From Sphingomonas phyllosphaerae (GTDB taxonomy: Bacteria; Pseudomonadota; Alphaproteobacteria; Sphingomonadales; Sphingomonadaceae), in NCBI RefSeq assembly GCF_029623345.1, contig NZ_JAPYKH010000008.1, positions 1-64,000 on the forward strand: DNA of 64,000 bases, given 5' to 3'. The position numbers and the translations under genes are program-made. Shown here in pieces: positions 17,855 to 26,692 of the stretch; positions within the stretch are counted from its first letter, which is position 1, and the number at the start of each line of letters is the position of its first letter. The notes beneath the pieces are model-generated. The model did not search any database. It saw only the letters and a program-made list of their open reading frames with translations, and was not told where the DNA came from.

Positions 17855-19579
17855 ATGACGCTCTTTACTCGCTTCGCCGCTCACCTCGACGCCGCGCTCG
17901 ACGCGCTCACCGACGCCGGCACGCTGCCCGCCGGGCTCGATCGCCGCAACGTCACGGTCGAGCCGCCGCGCGATCCCAGCCACGGCGACCTCGCGACCAA
18001 CGCCGCGATGGTGCTCGCCAAGCCCGCCGCGACCAACCCGCGCGCGCTCGCCGAGGCGCTGGCGGGCGAGCTGCGCGCGCTGCCCGACGTGGCCGAGGTG
18101 AGCGTGGCCGGGCCCGGCTTCATCAACCTGCGTCTGCGCGACGACGTGTGGCGCGGCGAGATCGGCGCGATCCATGCGGCGGCGGCGGATTATGGTCGCT
18201 CGACCGGCGGCGAGGGCATCACGGTCAACATCGAATATGTCTCGGCCAACCCGACCGGCCCGATGCACATGGGCCATTGCCGCGGCGCGGTAGTGGGCGA
18301 CGCGCTCGCCAGTCTGCTCGAGTTCGCCGGGCACAAGGTGGTGCGCGAATATTACGTCAACGACGCGGGCGGGCAGGTCGACGTGCTCGCGCGCTCGGCG
18401 CACCTGCGCTACCGCGAGGCGCTCGGCGAGGAGGTCGGCGCGGTGCCTGAGGGGCTGTATCCGGGCGACTATCTCGTCCCGGTCGGGCGCGCGCTCGCCG
18501 ACGAATTCGGCGACCGCTACGCCGCCGCGCCCGAGGGCGAGTGGCTCGCGTTGTTCCGCGCGCGCGCAGTGGCGGCGATGCTGGTGCTGATCCGCGAGGA
18601 CCTCGCGCTGCTCGGTATCCACCACGACCTGTTCTCGTCCGAAGCGGAGCTGCAGGCGGCGGGCAAGCCCGAGGCCGCCGAGGCGTGGCTGCGCGCGCGC
18701 GACCTCGTCTATGACGGCGTGCTCGAGGCGCCCAAGGGCGAGACGCCGGAGGATTGGGAGCCGGTCGAGCTGCCGCTGTTCCGCTCGAGCCGCTTCGGGG
18801 ACGACCAGGACCGGCCGATCAAGAAGTCGAACGGCAGCTGGACCTATTTCGGCGCCGATCTCGCCTATCACTTCCAGAAGGCACAGGACGCCGACCAGCT
18901 GATCGACATCTGGGGCGCGGATCACGCCGGTACGGTCAAGCGCATCCAGGCCGCTGTTGCGGCGCTGACGGAGGGCAAGACCCGCTTCGACGTCAAGCTG
19001 GTGCAGATGGTGCGGCTGCTGCGCGGCGGCGAGCCGGTCAAGATGTCGAAGCGCGCGGGCAATTTCGTCACGCTCGCCGACGTGGTGCGCGAGGTCGGCA
19101 AGGACGTGGTGCGCTTCACCATGCTGACGCGCCGTTCCGACGCGCAGATGGACTTCGACTTCGCCAAGGTGGTCGAGGCGTCGAAGGAAAATCCTGTGTT
19201 TTACGTGCAATATGCGCACGCGCGGGTGCACTCGCTGCACCGTCGCGCGGCCGAGGCGGGGATCAGCAATGCGGCCGATCTGTCCCGGCTTGATACGGAG
19301 GAGCTGGCGCTGGTGAAGCGCGCGGCGCAGTTCCCGCGCGTGGTCGAGACCGCCGCGGCGGCGCGCGAGCCGCACCGCATCGCCTTCTATCTCTATGATC
19401 TGGCGGCCGAGTTTCATGCGCTGTGGAATGTCGGCAACGATCGGCCGGAGCGCCGCTTCCTCGTCCCGGAGGATGCTCAGGTCACCGCCGCGCGCTTGTC
19501 CTTGGCGGCCGCGATCGGCCAGATTATCCGCAACGGCCTCGCCATCATGGGCGTGGAGGCGGTCACGGAGATGCACTGA
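17855..19579 (+). CDS. argS: Arginyl-tRNA synthetase
   Basis: Class I aminoacyl-tRNA synthetase charging tRNA-Arg. The 574-residue protein contains the ArgS-specific N-terminal domain (about 1-100), the HIGH-type motif SANPTGPMHMGHCRG (about residues 130-144), YYVNDAGGQ after it, the KMSKS-type motif VKMSKRAGNFVTL (about 395), and the C-terminal DALR anticodon-binding domain, starting near YVQYAHARVHS and continuing to the end. Length and all catalytic motifs are normal. The stop overlaps the next start by one base, so the SPOR gene downstream is translationally coupled. Confidence 0.97.
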   Translation: MTLFTRFAAHLDAALDALTDAGTLPAGLDRRNVTVEPPRDPSHGDLATNAAMVLAKPAATNPRALAEALAGELRALPDVAEVSVAGPGFINLRLRDDVWRGEIGAIHAAAADYGRSTGGEGITVNIEYVSANPTGPMHMGHCRGAVVGDALASLLEFAGHKVVREYYVNDAGGQVDVLARSAHLRYREALGEEVGAVPEGLYPGDYLVPVGRALADEFGDRYAAAPEGEWLALFRARAVAAMLVLIREDLALLGIHHDLFSSEAELQAAGKPEAAEAWLRARDLVYDGVLEAPKGETPEDWEPVELPLFRSSRFGDDQDRPIKKSNGSWTYFGADLAYHFQKAQDADQLIDIWGADHAGTVKRIQAAVAALTEGKTRFDVKLVQMVRLLRGGEPVKMSKRAGNFVTLADVVREVGKDVVRFTMLTRRSDAQMDFDFAKVVEASKENPVFYVQYAHARVHSLHRRAAEAGISNAADLSRLDTEELALVKRAAQFPRVVETAAAAREPHRIAFYLYDLAAEFHALWNVGNDRPERRFLVPEDAQVTAARLSLAAAIGQIIRNGLAIMGVEAVTEMH

Positions 19580-20307
19580 TGTCGAGGTCTGGGTCGTTCG
19601 CGCGCGGCGACGAGGACCGGCTGCCCTGGCTCGAGACGGTCGAGCCCGACGAGCCCGACGGCGCACCGGTCGGCCGGGTCGTGCTGCTCGTGCTGCTGGG
19701 GCTGGTGGTGCTCGGCGCGGTGCTGTTCGGCCTCTACCATTATCAGCGCGGCGCGAGCGGCGAGGGCGCGCTGATCGCCGCGCCCGCGGGCGACTACAAG
19801 ATCCGCCCCGACGAGCCCGGCGGGCTCAAGGTGGAGGGCGAGGGCGATTCGGCGATCGCGGCGAGCGCGGGCAGCAACGGTGCGGCGGCGATCGATCTCT
19901 CCGCCGTGCCCGAGGCGCCGATCGCGCGGCCGAGCGCTGTGCCCAGCGCGACACCGACACATGGCGGTGGCGCACCCTCGGTCAGCGCGGCGGTGCCGCA
20001 GGCGGCGGCGCCGCTGCGCGTGGCCCGACCCGTCGCCGCGCCGGTGCCGCGCGTGCCGGGGGCGGGGACGGGCGGCGCATTGGTCCAGCTCGGCGCCTTC
20101 CCGACCGAGGCGGCGGCGAACGTCGCCTGGAGCGCGATCGCCAAGCGCTTCGGCTATGTCGCCGCACTGGGCAAGGTGGTGCAGCCGGCGACGGTCAACG
20201 GGCGCAGCGTCTACCGGCTGCGCGTCAACGCCGGCAGCGCGGGCAATGCGGCGAACCTCTGCGGCCGGCTCAAGGTCGCGGGCGAGGCCTGTTTCGTCAC
20301 GGGGTGA
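19579..20307 (+). CDS. Membrane-anchored SPOR-domain protein
   Basis: A 242-residue bitopic membrane protein. The start ATG 19579 overlaps the argS stop (TGATG). A short cytoplasmic N-terminus with acidic residues is followed by one membrane helix (about 33-55, VVLLVLLGLVVLGAVLFGL), a Pro/Ala-rich periplasmic linker and a C-terminal SPOR domain (about 167-242: ALVQLGAFPTEAAANVAWS, then VNGRSVYRLRVNAGSAGNA). SPOR proteins gather at the septum by binding glycan strands without stem peptides. argS followed by a SPOR gene is a conserved order in sphingomonads. Confidence 0.88.
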   Translation: MSRSGSFARGDEDRLPWLETVEPDEPDGAPVGRVVLLVLLGLVVLGAVLFGLYHYQRGASGEGALIAAPAGDYKIRPDEPGGLKVEGEGDSAIAASAGSNGAAAIDLSAVPEAPIARPSAVPSATPTHGGGAPSVSAAVPQAAAPLRVARPVAAPVPRVPGAGTGGALVQLGAFPTEAAANVAWSAIAKRFGYVAALGKVVQPATVNGRSVYRLRVNAGSAGNAANLCGRLKVAGEACFVTG

Positions 20308-20342
20308 GGGGAGACGAAGGCGGCCTCGCTCGTAAGGTTCGC

Positions 20343-20436
20343 GTCATCCCGGCCCTGAGCGGAGATACATGTCTCCGCGAGAACAGCGGCCGGTCCAGAC
20401 GCGGCACGATGGATCCCGCCTCAAGGCCGGGATGAC
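20343..20436. repeat. Intergenic palindromic repeat (CATCCCGGCC family)
   Basis: The outer arms GTCATCCCGGCC (20343-20354) and GGCCGGGATGAC (20425-20436) are perfect inverted repeats extended imperfectly inward (CTGAG/CTCAA). A nested inner hairpin GCGGAGA-tacatg-TCTCCGC sits in the left half. The element fills the gap between the convergent SPOR and uvrB genes and could fold into a long RNA hairpin on either strand. Related palindromes occur at 24209, 25209, 32269 and 40224. Confidence 0.75.
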
Positions 20437-20467
20437 GGTCTTGCTAGCGCGAAGAGCGTAGACAACG

Positions 20468-22651
20468 TCACCTCTTCCCGAACTTGCGCTGAGTCTTGCC
20501 GAAGCGCGTCTTGCGCGTCCCCGGCTTGCCCTCGTTCGAGCGACCCATCAGCGGTGCCTTGTGCTGCTCGACCGGCAGGCCGAGCTCCTCCTGCTCGAGC
20601 TGACGGATCTCGTCGCGCAAGCGTCCGGCTTCCTCGAACTCGAGGTCCGACGCGGCCTTGCGCATCTTCTTCTCGAGCTCCTCGATATAGGCGCGCAGGT
20701 TGTGGCCGACCATGTGCGGCCGCTCGTCGTCGATCTCGACGGTGACCTGGTCCTTTGAGGCGACGTGCGCGATGATGTCGCCGATGTTGCGGCGGATCGT
20801 CGTCGGCGTGATGCCGTGCTCGCGGTTGTACGCCTCCTGCTTCTCGCGGCGGCGCGCGGTCTCGTTCATCGCGCGCTCCATGCTGCCGGTGATCCGGTCG
20901 GCGTAGAGGATCACGCGCCCGTCGACGTTGCGCGCGGCGCGCCCGATCGTCTGGATCAGCGAGGTCTCGGACCGCAGGAATCCTTCCTTATCGGCGTCGA
21001 GGATCGCGACCAGCCCGCACTCGGGGATGTCGAGCCCCTCGCGCAACAGGTTGATGCCGATGAGCACGTCATAGACCCCGAGCCGAAGGTCGCGGATCAG
21101 CTCGATACGTTCCAGCGTCTCGACGTCCGAGTGCATGTAACGGACCTTGATCCCCGCCTCGTGCATGAACTCGGTGAGGTCCTCCGCCATCCGCTTGGTC
21201 AGCGTGGTGACGAGCGTGCGATAGCCCTTCTCGGTGGTGGCGCGGCACTCGACGATCAAGTCCTGCACCTGCTCCTCGACCGGCTTGATCTCGACCGGCG
21301 GGTCGATCAGCCCGGTCGGGCGGATCACCTGCTCGGCGAAGACGCCGCTGGCCTGCTCCATTTCCCAGCTGCCCGGGGTCGCCGAGACGCAGACGGTCTG
21401 CGGACGCATCGCGTCCCATTCGTTGAAGCGCAGCGGCCGGTTGTCGATCGCCGAGGGCAGGCGGAAGCCGTACTCGGCGAGCGTGATCTTGCGGCGATGG
21501 TCGCCGCGCGACATGCCGTTGATCTGGCCGATCGTCTGATGGCTCTCATCGACGAAGAGCAGCGCATTCTCGGGCAGATACTCGAACAAGGTGGGCGGCG
21601 GCTCGCCGGGCAGGCGGCCGGTGAGGAAGCGGCTGTAATTCTCGATGCCGTTGCAGCTGCCCGTCGCCGCGATCATCTCGAGATCGAAGTTGGTGCGCTG
21701 CTCCAGCCGCTGGCGCTCGAGCAGCTTGCCCTCGATCTCCAGCTCCTTGAGCCGCTCGCTCAGCTCGTGGCGGATCGCCTCCGCGGCCTGCTTCATCGTC
21801 GGCCCGGGCGTGACATAGTGCGAGTTCGCGTAGATCCGCACCGAGTTGAGCGAGGCGTTCTTCTTGCCGGTGAGGGGGTCGAACTCGACGATCTCCTCGA
21901 TCTCGTCGCCGAAAAAGGACACGCGCCAGGCGCTGTCCTCATAGTGCGACGGGAAGACCTCGAGAGTGTCGCCCTTGACGCGGAAGTTGCCGCGCTGGAA
22001 CGCGGCGTCGTTACGCTTGTACTGGAGCGCGACCAGCTTGCGGACGATCTCGCGCTGGTCGACGCTCTGGCCTTTCTTCAGATCGAAGATCATCGCCGAA
22101 TAGGTCTCGACCGAGCCGATGCCGTAGAGGCACGAGACAGAGGCGACGATGATGACGTCGTCGCGTTCGAGCAACGACCTCGTCGCCGAGTGGCGCATCC
22201 GGTCGATCGACTCGTTGATCGAGCTCTCTTTCTCGATGTACGTGTCGGAGCGCGGGACGTACGCCTCGGGCTGGTAATAATCGTAGTAGCTGACGAAGTA
22301 CTCGACCGCGTTTTCGGGGAAGAAGCTCTTGAACTCGCCGTACAGCTGTGCGGCCAGGATCTTGTTGGGCGCGAGGATCAGCGCGGGGCGCTGCATCTCC
22401 TCGATCACCTTCGCCATGGTGAAGGTCTTGCCCGAGCCGGTGACGCCGAGCAGTACCTGGTCGCGCTCGCCCGCCTTCGCCGCATCGACCAGCTCGCGGA
22501 TCGCGGTCGGCTGGTCGCCCGAGGGTTCATACTCGCTGACGAGGGTGAAGCGACGACCGCCCTCGACCTTCTGCGGGCGGTTGGGACGGTGCGGGACGAA
22601 GTCGGTGCCGGTCTCCGGCTCGGCAAGGGACGTGCGGATCTGGATCGCCAT
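20468..22651 (-). CDS. uvrB: Excinuclease ABC subunit B
   Basis: Damage-verifying helicase-like subunit of nucleotide excision repair, working with UvrA and UvrC. The 727-residue protein has Walker A GVTGSGKT (69-76), the DNA-pinching beta-hairpin segment [14 protein letters not shown], helicase motif [11 protein letters not shown], motif III SATPG, motif [14 protein letters not shown], motif [11 protein letters not shown], and a C-terminal UVR motif for UvrC contact ([20 protein letters not shown]). A basic tail (about 700-727) extends beyond the E. coli form. No LexA-like box is apparent upstream. uvsE, another repair gene, lies 2.7 kb away. Confidence 0.97.
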   Translation of the reverse strand: MAIQIRTSLAEPETGTDFVPHRPNRPQKVEGGRRFTLVSEYEPSGDQPTAIRELVDAAKAGERDQVLLGVTGSGKTFTMAKVIEEMQRPALILAPNKILAAQLYGEFKSFFPENAVEYFVSYYDYYQPEAYVPRSDTYIEKESSINESIDRMRHSATRSLLERDDVIIVASVSCLYGIGSVETYSAMIFDLKKGQSVDQREIVRKLVALQYKRNDAAFQRGNFRVKGDTLEVFPSHYEDSAWRVSFFGDEIEEIVEFDPLTGKKNASLNSVRIYANSHYVTPGPTMKQAAEAIRHELSERLKELEIEGKLLERQRLEQRTNFDLEMIAATGSCNGIENYSRFLTGRLPGEPPPTLFEYLPENALLFVDESHQTIGQINGMSRGDHRRKITLAEYGFRLPSAIDNRPLRFNEWDAMRPQTVCVSATPGSWEMEQASGVFAEQVIRPTGLIDPPVEIKPVEEQVQDLIVECRATTEKGYRTLVTTLTKRMAEDLTEFMHEAGIKVRYMHSDVETLERIELIRDLRLGVYDVLIGINLLREGLDIPECGLVAILDADKEGFLRSETSLIQTIGRAARNVDGRVILYADRITGSMERAMNETARRREKQEAYNREHGITPTTIRRNIGDIIAHVASKDQVTVEIDDERPHMVGHNLRAYIEELEKKMRKAASDLEFEEAGRLRDEIRQLEQEELGLPVEQHKAPLMGRSNEGKPGTRKTRFGKTQRKFGKR

Positions 22652-22762
22652 GCCGCTGATATGGGCGCGGGAAGGGGCGGGGGAAAGGGTGTGGCGTCGT
22701 GATCGATCCTCCCGCTCGCTGGAGGATGACCGTGGCCCCTTGCCCCTTCCTCAATGGATGGC

Positions 22763-22783
22763 TATTGCGAGTTAATAGCAAAT
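22763..22783. promoter_or_regulatory. Fur-like operator upstream of a small gene
   Basis: The 21-bp site TATTGCGAGTTAATAGCAAAT has TTGC and GCAA arms in a partly palindromic arrangement, with an overlapping GCTATT/AATAGC inverted repeat (22761-22766 and 22774-22779). It resembles the perfect palindrome ahead of the TonB receptor at 62614-62634, sharing TTGCGAG. It ends 13 bp before the ATG at 22797, where a repressor would block transcription or initiation. Confidence 0.5.
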
Positions 22784-22796
22784 CAGAGAGGTGACG

Positions 22797-23234
22797 ATGT
22801 ACCGCTTCCTCGATCGGCCGCTCGACCAGCTAGACGAGCACCTCCACTTCCTTGTCAGCGCGATGCGTCACTGGACGATGGTGACGCGCAGCGGTCGCTG
22901 CGCCTGCCGCGCGCTGGCGCCGGCGTTCGCCTGGCGCGGGGTGAGCGCGGCGCTGCCCGATTTCGCCGCGGCGATGGGGACCTTCGACCGTGAGGGAAAG
23001 CGCTGGCTCCGCTTCGGCGCCGCGACCGCGCGGGCGGTGAGCGACGACGAAGCGGTGCTGCTCGCGCTGGTCGACTCGGCGATGCGCGGCGAGCGCGATG
23101 CGGCGCGACGGATCGCGGCGACGCTCGTGACCGAGCCCGCGCTGGCGCGTACCGTCACCGCGATCGAGTGGGTGGCGCTGCGCTTCCTCCAGGCGCCGCT
23201 GGCGCAGCGCGACAATGCGCCGAGACAAGCCTGA
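22797..23234 (+). CDS. Hypothetical protein, possibly iron-regulated
   Basis: A 145-residue soluble protein starting at ATG 22797 (AGAGAGG upstream; a GTG at 22791 is an alternative). It looks mainly helical, with segments such as DQLDEHLHFLVSAMRHWTMV, the cysteine-containing GRCACRALAPAFAWRG, and DEAVLLALVDSAMRGERDAA. No known domain is recognised. The Fur-like box just upstream and the flavin reductase gene 100 bp downstream on the same strand suggest a role in iron or redox metabolism. That role is inferred from position only. Confidence 0.7.
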   Translation: MYRFLDRPLDQLDEHLHFLVSAMRHWTMVTRSGRCACRALAPAFAWRGVSAALPDFAAAMGTFDREGKRWLRFGAATARAVSDDEAVLLALVDSAMRGERDAARRIAATLVTEPALARTVTAIEWVALRFLQAPLAQRDNAPRQA

Positions 23235-23333
23235 CCGCACGCGCCCCAAGCCGACCTATGGTTGACCCTGCGCGTCACGGGCCATAATGCGCCCCATTCG
23301 CACGACATTCCCCGTTCTCAGACCGGATCGCCG

Positions 23334-24164
23334 ATGACCGACCTCCGCGCGCCAGTGCTTATCCCCGAATCCACCGCCTTCCACAGCGTGGCGGTCACCT
23401 GGGTGCGTCACTGGAACGAGCATCTGTTCAGCTTCGCGGTCGAGCGCCCCGCCTCGTTCCGCTTCCGCTCGGGCGAGTTCGTGATGATTGGCCTGCCCGG
23501 CGTCGAGGGGGAGGACGGCAAGGCCGCCAAGCCGGTGATGCGCGCCTATTCGATCGCCAGCCCGGCCTGGGCGGAGGAGCTGGAATTCCTGTCGATTAAG
23601 GTGCCCGAGGGACCGCTGACCGGGCGACTGCAGCAGATCGAGCCCGGCGATCAGGTCTATCTCGGCAAGAAGCCGACCGGCACGTTGGTGCTCGACGCGC
23701 TGCTCGGCGGGCGGCGGCTGTTCCTGCTGTCGACCGGCACCGGGCTGGCGCCGTTCCTCAGCGTGGCGCGTGACCCCGACGTGTATGAGCGGTTCGACGA
23801 GGTAGTGGTGGTCCACGGCGTCCGCCGCGTCGACGACCTCGCCTGGCGCGAGATGCTCGAAGCGCGGCTGGCGGAGGATCCGTTGGTGTCGGAGCAGGCG
23901 GCGGCGCAGTTCCGCTATCTGCCGACAGTGACCCGCGAGGTTTTCCCGGTGCAGGCGCGCATCCCCGCGCTGATCGAGGATGGGCGGCTGTTCGACGGGC
24001 TCGGCGGCGAACCCAGCTTCGATCCGGAGAACGACCGGGTGATGCTGTGCGGCTCCACCGCGATGATCCGCGAGGTAGCCGGCATGCTCGAGCAACGCGG
24101 GATGATTGAGGGCTCGAACGCCAACCCCGGCCAGTTCGTGATCGAGCGCGCCTTCGTCGACTGA
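23334..24164 (+). CDS. fpr: Ferredoxin-NADP(+) reductase
   Basis: FAD enzyme transferring electrons between NADP(H) and ferredoxin/flavodoxin. ATG 23334 gives a 276-residue protein of the bacterial subclass; an upstream in-frame start at 23262 would add residues unlike the family. The FAD motif is MRAYSIASPAW (about residue 65), followed by VPEGPLTGRLQQIEPGDQV, the pyridine-nucleotide motif LLSTGTGLAPFLSV (about 125-140), VVVHGVRR, and the C-terminal segment VMLCGSTAM then FVIERAFVD, typical of Fpr. It may be co-expressed with the Fur-boxed gene upstream. Confidence 0.93.
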   Translation: MTDLRAPVLIPESTAFHSVAVTWVRHWNEHLFSFAVERPASFRFRSGEFVMIGLPGVEGEDGKAAKPVMRAYSIASPAWAEELEFLSIKVPEGPLTGRLQQIEPGDQVYLGKKPTGTLVLDALLGGRRLFLLSTGTGLAPFLSVARDPDVYERFDEVVVVHGVRRVDDLAWREMLEARLAEDPLVSEQAAAQFRYLPTVTREVFPVQARIPALIEDGRLFDGLGGEPSFDPENDRVMLCGSTAMIREVAGMLEQRGMIEGSNANPGQFVIERAFVD

Positions 24165-24208
24165 GCGGGCGGGGCGGCCGGCTTTCGGTCACGTAGCTTT
24201 CCAGCTTC

Positions 24209-24323
24209 GTCACCCCGGACCGTTGGACGAGCCCGCGCGAGCCTTGGTCCGGGACTTACCGTGCCGCATGCTCCTCGGCCGAGTTGCTCGGAAATGAGGG
24301 GAACCGGCCTTCGCCGGGGTGAC
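24209..24323. repeat. Intergenic palindromic repeat (CACCCCGG family)
   Basis: The arms GTCACCCCGG (24209-24218) and CCGGGGTGAC (24314-24323) are perfect inverted repeats. Within them a second pair, CCGGACC (about 24215-24221) and GGTCCGG (about 24244), forms a nested hairpin. It lies in the 267-bp gap between fpr and the aldolase gene, both on the plus strand; nothing else recognisable is in that gap. Confidence 0.7.
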
Positions 24324-24431
24324 GCCACTAGGCGGGTCGTAATGGGTACATAACGGCGTCTGCTCGCCACCGCACGCTGGCGACTCCGCCGCGCTTCCTC
24401 TACCCTCGCGCGAAAATAGAGGAGAGAGGCG

Positions 24432-25202
24432 ATGGCGACGCTCGCGTCGGTGGACACTGCGGCCTATGCGCCCGGCGAGTGGGAGGCGCGGGTCGATCTC
24501 GCCGCCGCCTACCGGCTGGTGGCGCTGTACGGCTGGGACGACCTGATCTTCACCCATCTGTCGGCGCGCGTGCCCGGGGCCGAGCATCATTTCCTGATCA
24601 ACCCGTACGACATGATGTTCGAGGAGATCACCGCCTCGACATTGGTCAAGATCGACGTCGACGGCCAGCCGGTCGGCCGCTCGGACCATCCGGTCAACCC
24701 GGCGGGCTTCACCATCCACTCCGCGATCCATATGGCGCGCGACGACGCACACGCGGTGATGCACCTCCATACGCCGCACGGTCAGGCGGTGTCGGCGATG
24801 GCGTGCGGGCTGCTGCCCCACACCCAGACCGCGATGATCGCGAGCCACGACGTCGCCTACCACGATTATGAGGGCATCGCGACCGACCTCGCCGAGCGCG
24901 AGCGGCTCGTCGCGGACCTCGGTGGCAAGAACGCGATGATCCTGCGCAACCACGGCACGCTGGCGGTGGGCGGCTCGGTGGCGGCCTGTTTCCTGCGGCT
25001 CTACTTCCTCGAGCGCGCGTGCCAGGCGCAGGTGCACATGCTCGCGGCGGGGCGCGACGGGCTCAACCCGCCGCCCGACGGGGTCGAGGAGAAGGTGGCG
25101 CATCAGGCCAGTCCCGCGGGCATGGGGATGGTGGCGCAGGCGCTCGCCTGGCCTGCGCTGCTGCGCAAGCTCGATCGGGTGAGCCCGGGGTACAGGGACT
25201 GA
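24432..25202 (+). CDS. Class II aldolase/adducin family protein
   Basis: Zinc-dependent aldolase-fold protein of 256 residues. Family marks are GWDDLIFTHLSARVPG (about 34-50), the substrate-loop region INPYDMMFEEITAS, the metal-binding HLHTPHGQAVSAM (His near residues 116 and 118, with further ligand His in ILRNHGTLAVG near 178). Length and motifs match the L-fuculose-phosphate aldolase superfamily branch commonly annotated as 'class II aldolase/adducin'; the substrate is not known. ATG 24432 has AGAGGCG upstream. It stands alone, convergent with uvsE. Confidence 0.88.
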   Translation: MATLASVDTAAYAPGEWEARVDLAAAYRLVALYGWDDLIFTHLSARVPGAEHHFLINPYDMMFEEITASTLVKIDVDGQPVGRSDHPVNPAGFTIHSAIHMARDDAHAVMHLHTPHGQAVSAMACGLLPHTQTAMIASHDVAYHDYEGIATDLAERERLVADLGGKNAMILRNHGTLAVGGSVAACFLRLYFLERACQAQVHMLAAGRDGLNPPPDGVEEKVAHQASPAGMGMVAQALAWPALLRKLDRVSPGYRD

Positions 25203-25208
25203 CCTTAT

Positions 25209-25298
25209 GTTCCCCGGCGAAGGCCGGGGTCCAGCTGGGAGGGCCGAGGTGAGTCTCGCGAACGTTCTCCGGCGGGGCCCCGGCTTTCGCCGGGGAAC
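25209..25298. repeat. Intergenic palindromic repeat (TTCCCCGGCGAA family)
   Basis: Two hairpins, GTTCCCCGGCGAAGGCCGGGG (25209-25229) and its near-inverse ending CTTTCGCCGGGGAAC (to 25298), form a cruciform-like element. It fits exactly between the stops of the convergent aldolase and uvsE genes (6 bp on either side), so it may act as a bidirectional transcript end. Confidence 0.75.
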
Positions 25299-25304
25299 AG
25301 CACA

Positions 25305-26450
25305 TCACGCCTCGCCCTCGTCCACATCGGGCGCCTCGTCCGCCGCCGCGCCGCCGCTCTCCAGCGCGGCCTCGTCCGCCGCAAGCGCGTCGGCGTCGGC
25401 CGCGGTGATGCCGAAGCGCGCCGCCACGTCGGGGGCATAGCGCAGCAGGTCGGGGCGCAGCTTGAGGAGGCTGACGTCCTTGGCCTTGCCCTCCATCATC
25501 ACGTCGAACACCAGCCCCTCCGCGGTGCGCATGAAGGTGGCGAACTCGAACGGGTTGGTGAAGTCGGCGTGGCCGGTCCACACCGGTGGACGCAGCACCG
25601 TCTTGACGCGCGCGCCCGCCTTGACCGGCGCCTTGACCAGCTCGCCCTTTCGCACCGTCTTGCCGCTCGCGCGCTGCTTGGCGGTGATCTTCTGCTTGAT
25701 CTCGCGCATCTCGGTGCGTGGCGAGGAAAAGTGGATCTTCGGCCGCACGCCGGTCGGCCAGGTCGCGAGAAAGCGCTCCAGCGTCTCGCGCATGTCCAGC
25801 CCCTCGGGGTTGAGGCACCAGAAATGCTGATAATCGAAGATCAGCCGCACCCCGCAGCGCTCGTGGATCCACAAAGCGTCGGCGGCGGAGAAGCGCAGGT
25901 CGTCGTTTTCGAGCACGATTCGCTGCTGCACATGCTCGGGGCAGCGCTCCCACCCGCGCAGCCAGCGCTCCCGGCTGGCGGCATGGTCGTCGTAGACACC
26001 GCCGACGTGAGTCACCATCACTGCTTCCTCGTCCAGCCCCATGCGGTCGAGCATCTCGGCCTGTGACGACAGGTCCCAGATCGACTTGGCGGTGAGTGCG
26101 TCGTCGGGGCTGTTGAGCAGCACATATTGCGACGGGTGGAACGACAGCCGAATGCCGAGCGCGCGCGCCTTGGCACCGAAGGCGGCGAGCTCGGCGTCGC
26201 TCTCGCGCACCATGTCGTGGAACTGCGGCATGTCCGGATGCGTGGCATAGGGCGCCAGATCGGACGAGAGCCGGTACATGTCGAGCCGCTCGCTGGCGAG
26301 ATAGTCGAGCACCTGGTCGACCTGCTCGAGCGAGCATTTCAGATGCGGATTGGCCTGCCAGCGGCGCGTGTCGCCGCTCTTGAGGCCGGGCTTGCCCATT
26401 ACCTTGACCGGGAAGCCGAGGCGGAGCGGGTGATCGGAAGGCGTGGGCAT
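25305..26450 (-). CDS. uvsE: UV damage endonuclease UvsE
   Basis: TIM-barrel endonuclease that nicks 5' of UV photoproducts, an alternative to UvrABC. The 381-residue protein has the N-terminal LRLGFPVKVMG, YRLSSDLAPYATHP, the metal-binding segment LSFHPSQYVLLNSP, MVTHVGGVYDD, IVLENDDLRFSAAD and the conserved IFDYQHFWCLNP and PKIHFSSPRTEM, which carry the His/Glu/Asp metal ligands. A charged insert rich in Lys (about 250-290) and an acidic C-terminal tail extend the family core. uvrB lies on the same strand 2.7 kb away. Confidence 0.92.
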   Translation of the reverse strand: MPTPSDHPLRLGFPVKVMGKPGLKSGDTRRWQANPHLKCSLEQVDQVLDYLASERLDMYRLSSDLAPYATHPDMPQFHDMVRESDAELAAFGAKARALGIRLSFHPSQYVLLNSPDDALTAKSIWDLSSQAEMLDRMGLDEEAVMVTHVGGVYDDHAASRERWLRGWERCPEHVQQRIVLENDDLRFSAADALWIHERCGVRLIFDYQHFWCLNPEGLDMRETLERFLATWPTGVRPKIHFSSPRTEMREIKQKITAKQRASGKTVRKGELVKAPVKAGARVKTVLRPPVWTGHADFTNPFEFATFMRTAEGLVFDVMMEGKAKDVSLLKLRPDLLRYAPDVAARFGITAADADALAADEAALESGGAAADEAPDVDEGEA

Positions 26451-26692
26451 GGCGGGGTAACGCCGCGGGGCGCGCGCGGGTGCCGCGATTTCTCAACCAC
26501 TTGCGGGCGCGGCGCGGGCGTGCGCGCCGGCGAGGTTGACGGCGGCGCGCGCAGCGATCAATCGGGCGGCGACCGGCGGACAGCAGGGCTCGAGGCGCGC
26601 GGCCATCGGGTGCGCCGCCGCAACGCGAACGGGACGATGACGATGACGCCTCACCCCTGCCTCCTCGTGGCGGACGAGCGGAAGCGTCGCGC

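Noticed and set aside
17822..19666. 614-codon open frame on the minus strand opposite argS
   Set aside because: Antisense shadow of argS; no domain or sensible composition.
20468..26450. LexA-regulated repair regulon for uvrB and uvsE
   Set aside because: No GTTC-N7-GTTC or equivalent site could be seen upstream of either gene.
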